Part shown: one piece after another, positions 34,578 through 41,132 of the stretch
Numbering within the stretch: position 1 is the stretch's first letter
Layout: the number at the start of each line of letters is the position of its first letter
Assembly: GCA_036378675.1 (NCBI GenBank)
Contig: DASUWA010000005.1
Span: forward strand, 62,001 to 126,000
Direction of reading: 5' to 3'
DNA length: 64,000 nucleotides
From: Acidimicrobiales bacterium
Lineage (GTDB): Bacteria; Actinomycetota; Acidimicrobiia; Acidimicrobiales; Palsa-688
The notes under the pieces: model-generated
What the model saw: the letters and a program-made list of their open reading frames with translations, nothing else
What the model was told of the DNA's origin: nothing
Database searches by the model: none
Position numbers and translations under genes: made by a program

Positions 34578-35666
34578 GTGCGATCCGTTGTCGTCACCGG
34601 GGTGGGAGGTTCGCTCGGACAGCGAGTGGCCCGGCTGCTCGCCGAACACCACGACGTCGACCGGATCGTCGGGATCGACATGGTTGCGCCCGCATTCAGC
34701 CACCCGAAGCTCGAGTTCCGGATGGTCGACCTCTCGGTGCCAGGTGGTGCGGACGGGCAGCTGCGCGAATCTTTCAGGGGCGTTGACGGCATTCTCCACC
34801 TCGCCTGGAGGACCCCTGACGAGCGCGGCCGCCCGAGTGATGTGGCAGAGGCGGCCGTCGCCAACCGGACATCTTTGTCCCGGGTCCTGCAAGCCGCCGC
34901 GGAGGCCGACGTGGTTTCGGTCGTGTTCGTATCGAGCGCCACCGTCTACGGGGCGTGGCCCGACAACAAGGTTCCCCTGACCGAGGACACCCCTCTCCGT
35001 CCCAACCCGGAGTTCGGTTTCGCCGTCGCCAAGGCGGAGGCGGAACGGGTCGCCGCCGACTGGGCCGCCGCGCACGCCGCGGTCGATATGGTCGTGCTCA
35101 GGCCGGCGGTCACGCTCGGTTCACCCGGACGACCGCTGTACCAGGCACTCGGCGCCACGAGGACCCCACGCTCCGCTGACAGCTCCCGCCCGGTGCAATA
35201 CCTGCACGTGGACGACCTCGCCGCCGCCGTGGTGGTGGCGTGGGAGCGGCATTTGAGGGGAGTTTTCAACGTCGCCCCCGACGCTGGCGTCCCCGAGGAC
35301 CAGGCCCGCGCGTTGGCCGGCGGCGTCGCCAAGCTGACCCTGCCGTCGCGGGTGGCTCAGGAGGTTTCGGACCTGGCGTGGCGGTTTTGGCGATCGGGCG
35401 TGCCGAAGGAGGCGAGGGCGTACGCGATCCACCCGTGGGTCGTCGCTCCGGACAAGCTCAAGGCCGAAGGATGGGCTCCCGCGTATTCGAGCGAGGAGGC
35501 ACTCGTGGCCACGGATGCACGCCCGCACTGGGACGACCTGCCACCGGGGAAGCGACAGAACTACAACCTGATCGTCGCGGTGATCGCAGTCGCCGGAGTT
35601 GTAGCAGGCGCCGGCGCGCTGGTCGCAGCGATCAGGTCGCGGCGCCGGCGACGGAACCGCGCCTAG
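34578..35666 (+). CDS. membrane-anchored NAD-dependent epimerase/dehydratase-like SDR
   Basis: The 362-residue extended SDR has the glycine motif GVGGSLG near the N-terminus and VVFVSSATVYGAW. At the catalytic position it has FGFAVAK, so the usual Tyr of YxxxK is Phe. A C-terminal transmembrane helix (about 333-352) with a basic RRRRRNRA end follows. Relatives act on nucleotide sugars or other polar substrates. With the Tyr missing, ordinary SDR catalysis is doubtful. The GTG start faces the zincin_2 gene across 55 bp, and the 3' end overlaps the convergent HtrA-like gene by four bases. Confidence 0.8.
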   Translation: MRSVVVTGVGGSLGQRVARLLAEHHDVDRIVGIDMVAPAFSHPKLEFRMVDLSVPGGADGQLRESFRGVDGILHLAWRTPDERGRPSDVAEAAVANRTSLSRVLQAAAEADVVSVVFVSSATVYGAWPDNKVPLTEDTPLRPNPEFGFAVAKAEAERVAADWAAAHAAVDMVVLRPAVTLGSPGRPLYQALGATRTPRSADSSRPVQYLHVDDLAAAVVVAWERHLRGVFNVAPDAGVPEDQARALAGGVAKLTLPSRVAQEVSDLAWRFWRSGVPKEARAYAIHPWVVAPDKLKAEGWAPAYSSEEALVATDARPHWDDLPPGKRQNYNLIVAVIAVAGVVAGAGALVAAIRSRRRRRNRA

Positions 35667-36910
35667 TAGCCGTCGGGCTGGTTCGAAACCAACACCGACG
35701 CGGTCCTGGCGAGGCCGTCGTGGATGTAGCTGATGGGAGCTTGTTTTCCGGGCGTGCACACGGAGAGAAGGTGGGTGAACGTTCCAGTCGAGGTGACCGG
35801 CGACCCGTTGAACGACGTGATGATGTCGTTGGGGTTGAGCCCGATCCGGCTGGCGGGGCTTCCCGGGAGGACCTGACCGACCTGCGCCCCGCCCGACAGG
35901 CCGAGCTGGCGGGCGACTGCGGTCGAGAGGTCCGCCGCGTCGGAGATCCCCAGCCACGGGTGGTCGACCTTGCCGCCTGACAGCAGCTCCTGCGAGACAC
36001 GAACGGCCATGTCGACAGGTACGGCGAAGACGAGTCCCTGATCGGTCGCGTTGGTCGGGTCGAGCGCAACGGTTATGCCAACGACGCGTCCTTGGCCGTC
36101 GACGAGAGGTCCGCCGCCTATCGATTCGGGCACCTGCGAAGCCGCCGCCGCGATCATGTTCTGCATGACGAGTCCGCCGGCGACATCAACCTGACGGTCC
36201 TCGGCGGTGACCGACCCGGCGAAAACGGATCCTCCCGCCGACGTCCTCGCCCCGATCGCAAGTACCGGGCTGGCGACTCTGAGCTGTGCCACCGAACCCA
36301 GTGCGGGGATCAGCCCCTCCCGGCTCGCGACCGACAGCAGAGCAATTCCGCTTATCGGATCAGAGCCGACCAAGTGGGCTCTTTCAGTCTCGCCGGAGAG
36401 ATACGACACGGTGATCGCACCCCCACCGTCGAAGAGAGCGCTGTCCGTGACGATGTAGGAGTTCGAACTTCCCTGCAGGAACATGAGCCCGGAACCCGTC
36501 GCCGGACCGCTCGCACCGTTGACGCTCACAGACACGACCGATTGGGCGAGGGTGTCGTCGATCTGGGTCCAGTCGATCGATGCCGCGCTCCCCGCGCTAT
36601 CGGAGGTGAGCGTGAGCCCGGGCCCACCTGATGTGACCGAGCGCACGACTGTTGTCTGCTGCTCAAAGACCCCCGTGACCATGCCCACGCCCGATGCGAC
36701 GAAGGCTCCTACGAAGCCGGCGACGACCGCCACGACCCATATCCGGTGGCCCCCGGATCGTTCCGACCCGAGGCCCCCAGATGGCGGTCCATCGGTGAAT
36801 TTTCCGGGCCCCCCGCCACCCGTTCCGGGGGCAAGATGCATCTCCGAGGGATGCCGCCACAGCCTGTCGTCTGGCGGTAACAACGGCGTGAGCGGGCGCT
36901 CTTCCTCCAT
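35663..36910 (-). CDS. HtrA-like membrane protein with all catalytic residues lost
   Basis: The 415-residue protein has the DegP/HtrA layout: a cytoplasmic N-terminus with DDRLWRHPSE, one membrane helix (about 56-80), a chymotrypsin-like domain (about 115-305) and a PDZ domain (about 310-410). The catalytic positions are changed. The His of TNxH is Ala158 (YIVTDSAL), the Asp is Gly188 (DPISGIALL), and the Ser of GNSGGP is Gly265 (SIGGGPL). It should fold like a protease but not cleave, suggesting a binding or scaffold role outside the membrane. The ATG at 36910 is a choice; upstream in-frame starts exist. It is divergent from moaE. Confidence 0.85.
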   Translation of the reverse strand: MEEERPLTPLLPPDDRLWRHPSEMHLAPGTGGGGPGKFTDGPPSGGLGSERSGGHRIWVVAVVAGFVGAFVASGVGMVTGVFEQQTTVVRSVTSGGPGLTLTSDSAGSAASIDWTQIDDTLAQSVVSVSVNGASGPATGSGLMFLQGSSNSYIVTDSALFDGGGAITVSYLSGETERAHLVGSDPISGIALLSVASREGLIPALGSVAQLRVASPVLAIGARTSAGGSVFAGSVTAEDRQVDVAGGLVMQNMIAAAASQVPESIGGGPLVDGQGRVVGITVALDPTNATDQGLVFAVPVDMAVRVSQELLSGGKVDHPWLGISDAADLSTAVARQLGLSGGAQVGQVLPGSPASRIGLNPNDIITSFNGSPVTSTGTFTHLLSVCTPGKQAPISYIHDGLARTASVLVSNQPDGY

Positions 36911-37028
36911 GCCGTCGTCTGGTTCCACAGGTTTCGAGCCTAACGAGGACAGGTCGAAGTTGGACGTCGCGCGCCGCCCGGTTGAAAGCGGGCACACGGG
37001 CGAGCGCCGCCGCCGTAGCATTGTCTGC

Positions 37029-37553
37029 GTGCAAAGCGCGGCCGCGCACGGACCGAGCAGGGTTGGAGAAGAGGGCGCGAACGTCTGGGTGGTACTGACT
37101 GATGCCCCCCTGTCGTACGAGCGCGCCGCGGAGTGGGTCACTCGGCCTGACTGTGGGGCCGTCGTTCTTTTCGGCGGAACGGTGAGGGACCATTCGGAAG
37201 GACGGCCGGGCGTTAGCGAGCTCGAGTACGAGGCCTACGAAGGGCAGGTGGAGCGCCGCCTCGAGGAGATCGCAGCGGAAGCGAAGTCGAAGTGGCCGAG
37301 CGTAGGAAGGGTCGCGCTCCTACACCGCATAGGCGTGCTGGCGGTGACCGATTGCTCGGTAATCGTCGCCGTGTCCGCGGGTCATCGTGCTGAGGGGTTC
37401 GAAGCGGCGCGCTACTGCATCGACACGTTGAAGCGGACGGTTCCGATCTGGAAGCGTGAACGTTGGAGCGGCGGCGAGGATTGGGGAACCGGCTCGGCAC
37501 CGGTCGAAGAGGTTGCTTCACCGGTCGGGGATGCTGCTGGGGCGGGGACGTGA
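37029..37553 (+). CDS. moaE: molybdopterin synthase catalytic subunit MoaE
   Basis: The 174-residue protein matches MoaE: WVVLTDAPLSYERAAEWV, GAVVLFGGTVRDHSEGRPG, LEYEAYEGQ, HRIGVLAVTDCSVIVAVSAGHR and the active-site KRTVPIWKRE. With MoaD it inserts sulfur into precursor Z to form molybdopterin. The GTG at 37029 is preceded by TAGCAT and 7 nt, which would make a leaderless mRNA. A GTG at 37089 gives a shorter form starting near WVVL. No moaD or other molybdenum cofactor genes are adjacent. The stop overlaps the next gene (GTGA). Confidence 0.92.
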   Translation: MQSAAAHGPSRVGEEGANVWVVLTDAPLSYERAAEWVTRPDCGAVVLFGGTVRDHSEGRPGVSELEYEAYEGQVERRLEEIAAEAKSKWPSVGRVALLHRIGVLAVTDCSVIVAVSAGHRAEGFEAARYCIDTLKRTVPIWKRERWSGGEDWGTGSAPVEEVASPVGDAAGAGT

Positions 37554-37915
37554 GCGCGTCGTCGGGTGTCGTCCTCGCCAACCTCGCGTACCTCATCGGC
37601 GCGGTCGTGCTAGCCGTGATCGGCGGAACCGTCGTGTGGTTGCGTCATCGACAACCGAAGTCGGTGGACGCGAATGTCGCGTCGTTCAACCGAGGGCTTC
37701 GCGCGCTTGCACCTGAGACTTTGACCCTCGAGCAACCGAGCCGGGCGGTTGGCGAAAACCCGGTGAGGATCCAGCCGCGTCCAGGTGGGCTGCGGATTAT
37801 CCGAAGTGAGCCCGACGAGGTCGAGGGCGGGGACACGGGCTCCGGCGACATCGGGTCCGGTGACATCGGGCCCAGTGACATCGGCTCAGGTGAATCGGGA
37901 TCGGCAAATGGCTAG
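37550..37915 (+). CDS. single-pass membrane protein upstream of mreB
   Basis: The 121-residue protein starts in a GTGA overlap with moaE. It has one N-terminal membrane helix (about 9-26, VVLANLAYLIGAVVLAVIGG), a basic stop-transfer RHRQPK and a cytoplasmic tail ending in four GSGDI-like repeats. Its end overlaps mreB by eight bases, so it is probably translated with MreB. Co-expression suggests, but does not show, a role in MreB anchoring. No family was recognised. Confidence 0.65.
   Translation: MSASSGVVLANLAYLIGAVVLAVIGGTVVWLRHRQPKSVDANVASFNRGLRALAPETLTLEQPSRAVGENPVRIQPRPGGLRIIRSEPDEVEGGDTGSGDIGSGDIGPSDIGSGESGSANG
37839..37898 (+). repeat. four 15-bp repeats (GSGDI-like)
   Basis: Four 15-bp units encode GSGDI, GSGDI, GPSDI and GSGES at the C-terminus of the membrane protein before mreB. 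They are in frame, like the 15-bp units in the zincin_2 gene, but of unrelated sequence. Confidence 0.85.
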
Positions 37916-38900
37916 AGACCTGGCCATCGACCTCGGCACCGCCAACACTTTGGTCTACTCGCGAGCTCGCGGAATCGTTCTGAACGAACCGACCGTCATC
38001 GCGCTGAACTCGCGCACTCAAGACGTGCTGGCGATGGGTCACGAGGCCTGGCAGATGATCGGCCGGACGCCCGGCTACATCGTGGCGGTGAGGCCTTTGC
38101 GCAAGGGCGCGATCACCGACTTCGACATTACCCAGCGGATGATCCGCCTGTTGCTTCAACGGGCAGGTGTGTCGCGCTTCAACCGGCCGCGCGTTCTGAT
38201 CTGTGTTCCGTCCGCGATCACGGAGGTCGAAAGACGCGCGGTGGAAGAAGCCGCGAGAGGCGCCGGCGCGAACGGGGCATACCTGATCGAGCAGCCGATG
38301 GCCGCTGCGATCGGGGCCGGGCTTCCGATCCACGAACCGCTCGGCAACATGGTCGTCGACGTCGGCGGCGGGACGACCGAAACGGCCGTCATTTCCCTTG
38401 GCGGGATCGTCTCGCTCGAAGCGATCAGGGTCGGTAGCTTCGACATCGACGCATCGATCCAGACGTACGTCCGGCGCGAGTACGGCATCGCAGTGGGTGA
38501 GAGAACGGCCGAAGAGATCAAGCTCGCCATCGGTTCGGCTTGGCCGACTGACGACTCGGTGAAGGCGGAGGTTCGCGGCCGCGACCTGATGACCGGGCTT
38601 CCTAAGACTGTGATCCTCGCACCGGAAGAAGTCCGCGAGGCGATCGAGGAACAGGTCGGCGCGATCGTCGACTCGGTCGTGAAATGCCTCGGCAATTCGC
38701 CGCCTGAGCTCGCCCAGGACCTGATCAGCCAGGGCATCCACCTCGTCGGCGGTGGCGGGATGCTCAGCGGGCTCGACCGGCGGCTCTCCGAGGAGACGTC
38801 TCTTCCCGTGCACCTTGTTGACGCGCCGCTGGAGTGCGTTGTCCTTGGCGCCGGCAAGTGCCTCGAGGAGTTCGACGCGGTCAAAGACCTGTTCATGTAA
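37908..38900 (+). CDS. mreB: MreB/Mbl-family actin homologue
   Basis: The 330-residue protein has the actin-fold signatures: phosphate 1 DLAIDLGTANTLVY, RPLRKGAITDFDITQRM, phosphate 2 MVVDVGGGTTETAVISLGG and the adenosine loop IHLVGGGGMLSGL. MreB forms membrane-associated filaments that organise wall synthesis and cell shape. mreC and mreD are not adjacent, and the gene instead follows moaE and a small membrane protein. Many actinobacteria lack MreB, so its presence narrows the lineage. The ATG at 37908 lies inside the end of the preceding frame. A composite hairpin element follows the stop. Confidence 0.94.
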   Translation: MARDLAIDLGTANTLVYSRARGIVLNEPTVIALNSRTQDVLAMGHEAWQMIGRTPGYIVAVRPLRKGAITDFDITQRMIRLLLQRAGVSRFNRPRVLICVPSAITEVERRAVEEAARGAGANGAYLIEQPMAAAIGAGLPIHEPLGNMVVDVGGGTTETAVISLGGIVSLEAIRVGSFDIDASIQTYVRREYGIAVGERTAEEIKLAIGSAWPTDDSVKAEVRGRDLMTGLPKTVILAPEEVREAIEEQVGAIVDSVVKCLGNSPPELAQDLISQGIHLVGGGGMLSGLDRRLSEETSLPVHLVDAPLECVVLGAGKCLEEFDAVKDLFM

Positions 38901-38904
38901 CGAC

Positions 38905-38965
38905 GGCCGGCGTGGGGTTGGGGACCCCACGCTTCGGAGGAGGGCGGGTTGGGGCCCCGCCCGGG
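38905..38965. repeat. composite two-hairpin palindromic element, copy 1 (reverse orientation)
   Basis: Two hairpins fill the space between the convergent mreB and HEAT-repeat gene ends. One has an 8-bp stem GCGTGGGG/CCCCACGC (38910-38917 with 38925-38932). The other has a 7-bp stem GGGCGGG/CCCGCCC (38942-38948 with 38956-38962). CGGCCGG lies outside and CGGAGGAG between. Read on the minus strand, it has the same order as the copies at 48.8 and 58.95 kb. Confidence 0.75.
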
Positions 38966-39595
38966 CTATGTAACAGTCCCCGTTAGGTCCTCCGCGGCTT
39001 GACGGACCTGCCAGTCGCGGTCCTCGAGCGCGCGTTGCAACGCTGCGTCGACCTCGTCGCCGCTGAACGGTGCCAAGGCGATAACCGCGCGCCGGCGAAC
39101 GGCGGGTTTGTCGGTGGTCGCGTCGAGGATCGCGGGAAGTCCCGCCGGGTCGCCTATTGCGCCGAGCGCCGCGACGGCGGCTTCCCTGCACAGCGGCTCA
39201 CGGTGTTGCCGGACGATGTCGGACAGCCTCTCGACCGCCGGGGCTGATGCCTCACCTAGCTCGCCGAGCGCGAAGCAGGCCGCTTCGACGACTGGCGCGT
39301 CGCGATCGTTCAAGGTTTGACGCAGCAGCGGAAGGGCTCGGTCAGGTTCGAGCGTTGCGGCGAGTTCGGCGGCCCGCGCTCGGACGCGGGCGTCACGGTC
39401 GCCGCTCGCGGCTCGGACATCCGGTTCTTGCAGGGCGCCCATCCGCGCCAGGGCGCCGAGCGCGGTTGCTCGGACCGACCCGGAGTCGTCCGTCAGTGCC
39501 TGCCTTGCTGCCTGCTGGTCTTCGCGGTGGCCGGCGATCGCAGCAGCCTTTCGCCTGTCACTCTCCCCAGCCTGCGGCTGAGCTTCGTTCGTCAC
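38966..39595 (-). CDS. HEAT-repeat protein
   Basis: The 209-residue protein is built of about five HEAT/PBS-lyase-type helical repeats (RATALGALARMG, VRARAAELAATLE, VEAACFALGELG, CREAAVAALGAIG, VRRRAVIALAPF). A charged N-terminus precedes them. Such solenoids bind other proteins; no enzyme motif is visible. It starts with GTG six bases after the stop of a small membrane-protein gene on the same strand. The two are probably one operon. Confidence 0.85.
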   Translation of the reverse strand: MTNEAQPQAGESDRRKAAAIAGHREDQQAARQALTDDSGSVRATALGALARMGALQEPDVRAASGDRDARVRARAAELAATLEPDRALPLLRQTLNDRDAPVVEAACFALGELGEASAPAVERLSDIVRQHREPLCREAAVAALGAIGDPAGLPAILDATTDKPAVRRRAVIALAPFSGDEVDAALQRALEDRDWQVRQAAEDLTGTVT

Positions 39596-39601
39596 GGGCT
39601 A

Positions 39602-39841
39602 TCAGCCAGAGGCGGCGTGGTGGAAGAGAGCCGCGATCGCCCAAACCGCGATGCCGAGCACGCCGGCCGCGGCGGCGCCCAGCACGATGGCGACGAAGAA
39701 CATGGTCAGCACCGCGCGGGCCCGTTCCCTGCTCCCGGGACGCTCCCAACGAATCGCATCGCTGGTCGCCGGCGGCATGCGGGCCGGCTCGCCCCACGGA
39801 GACGGTGTCGCGCCGGTCCGAGTCACCGGGGCCGCCTCCAT
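39602..39841 (-). CDS. small membrane protein upstream of the HEAT-repeat gene
   Basis: The 79-residue protein has a ~43-residue polar N-terminus and one C-terminal membrane helix (about 47-72, MFFVAIVLGAAAAGVLGIAV) ending in HHAASG. An ATG opens the frame, and the stop is six bases before the HEAT-repeat start. It could recruit the HEAT protein to the membrane. That is inference from the operon only. The first ~25 residues antiparallel the start region of the divergent PDZ-Lon gene. Confidence 0.6.
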   Translation of the reverse strand: MEAAPVTRTGATPSPWGEPARMPPATSDAIRWERPGSRERARAVLTMFFVAIVLGAAAAGVLGIAVWAIAALFHHAASG

Positions 39842-39928
39842 TGAGCGACTCCCGGCATGGCAGGCTGTGGGGCCTCCGATCGGGAAAGCAGGTACGTGGC
39901 CACTAGCGATATGCCATTTGCAAGAGGG

Positions 39929-41125
39929 ATGGCGACGAAGGCGATGGTACAGGAGGGTACGTGGTCGCGACGGCTGAACCCGTTCACTTGGATCATGACT
40001 GTCGTCCTTGTGGCAGTGCTTCTCGGGGATGGTCTCGCATGGCTGGCGCTCCGCGCTGATAACTACTACGTGTTCTCCCCAGGAACCGCACCGGTCATCA
40101 CGACGAGCGCCTCGTGCAAGGACACGGGAAGCGGGAACCTGTCGTTTCCGAACGGGACCCCTTGCGCCCGCCTGGCTGTGCCTCCCAACCTCAGCCACCA
40201 GATCGCCGGTGGGTTGTTCATGGTCGACGTATACGTCGGGCAGGCGACCCCACTCGACTACCTCCGTTCCAAGCTCGGGCCGGTCGGAGCGCTCGAGGAA
40301 GGCACGCAACTAGTTCCGAGGAGAGCTGTGCTCGGCTCCACTCCACAGTCGCAGCTCACATGCCAGGACACCCAGCAGATGCAGGGTTCGACTTCTTCGG
40401 CCGCAGTCGTAGCAGTCCGGCGCCTCGGCTACACGGTCAACGAGAACAACCTCGGCGCCCAGCTCTATCAGATCCAGCCAGGCTCGGCTGCTGCGGTCGC
40501 CGGCGTGCAATGCGGCGACGTGGTCACGTCGATCAACGGCAAAACGGTTCACACCGCCCAGGACCTGGTCAACATCATCCGCACCCACAAGCCGGGCGAC
40601 CAGGTCACCGTCACCGCGGACCGGACCGACAGCCAGGGCCGCAAGAGGACGGTCACCGTCACTCCTCATCTGACCGGGACGCCGAAGATCGGGACTCAGG
40701 CGGCGAACCCGCAGAAGCCGTTCCTTGGTGTTGTAGCGCAGGACGACACGACCTTCTCATTCCCGTTCGGCGTGAACATCAACGTGGGAGACATCGGCGG
40801 GCCATCGGCCGGTCTGGCTCTGACCCTCGGTCTCATCGACGTGCTGTCGGGCGGCCAGCTCACCGGGGGGCACCTGGTGGCCGCGACAGGCACCATCTCG
40901 ATCGACGGAACGGTGGGCGACGTCGGCGGAGTGGCCCAGAAGGCGGTGGCGGTGAGGAAAGCCGGGGCGCAGGTGTTTCTGGTCCCGCCGCAAGAGTTCA
41001 ATGCGGCGCGCCGCCACGCCGGCGGGATGAAGGTCTACGCGGTATCGACGCTGCAGCAGGCGCTGAACGACCTCGAATTGCTGGGAGGCCATGTGCCGGC
41101 GCCTCCGAGCGGACAAAATAGGTGA
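39929..41125 (+). CDS. PDZ-Lon membrane protease (YlbL-like)
   Basis: The ~398-residue protein has one N-terminal membrane helix (WIMTVVLVAVLLGDGLAWL), an extracytoplasmic region, a PDZ domain (LYQIQPGSAAAVAGVQCGDV ...) and a Lon-type S16 proteolytic domain. The Ser-Lys dyad is intact: Ser293 in GGPSAGLALTL and Lys338 in VAQKAVAV, counted from this start. YlbL-like proteins are surface-exposed proteases linked to envelope quality control. The start is uncertain: ATGs at 39857, 39911, 39929 and 39944 are all in frame, and none has a well-placed ribosome binding site. The homologue in mycobacteria neighbours UPF0182, encoded 4.6 kb downstream here. Confidence 0.88.
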   Translation: MATKAMVQEGTWSRRLNPFTWIMTVVLVAVLLGDGLAWLALRADNYYVFSPGTAPVITTSASCKDTGSGNLSFPNGTPCARLAVPPNLSHQIAGGLFMVDVYVGQATPLDYLRSKLGPVGALEEGTQLVPRRAVLGSTPQSQLTCQDTQQMQGSTSSAAVVAVRRLGYTVNENNLGAQLYQIQPGSAAAVAGVQCGDVVTSINGKTVHTAQDLVNIIRTHKPGDQVTVTADRTDSQGRKRTVTVTPHLTGTPKIGTQAANPQKPFLGVVAQDDTTFSFPFGVNINVGDIGGPSAGLALTLGLIDVLSGGQLTGGHLVAATGTISIDGTVGDVGGVAQKAVAVRKAGAQVFLVPPQEFNAARRHAGGMKVYAVSTLQQALNDLELLGGHVPAPPSGQNR

Positions 41126-41132
41126 CACAGGA

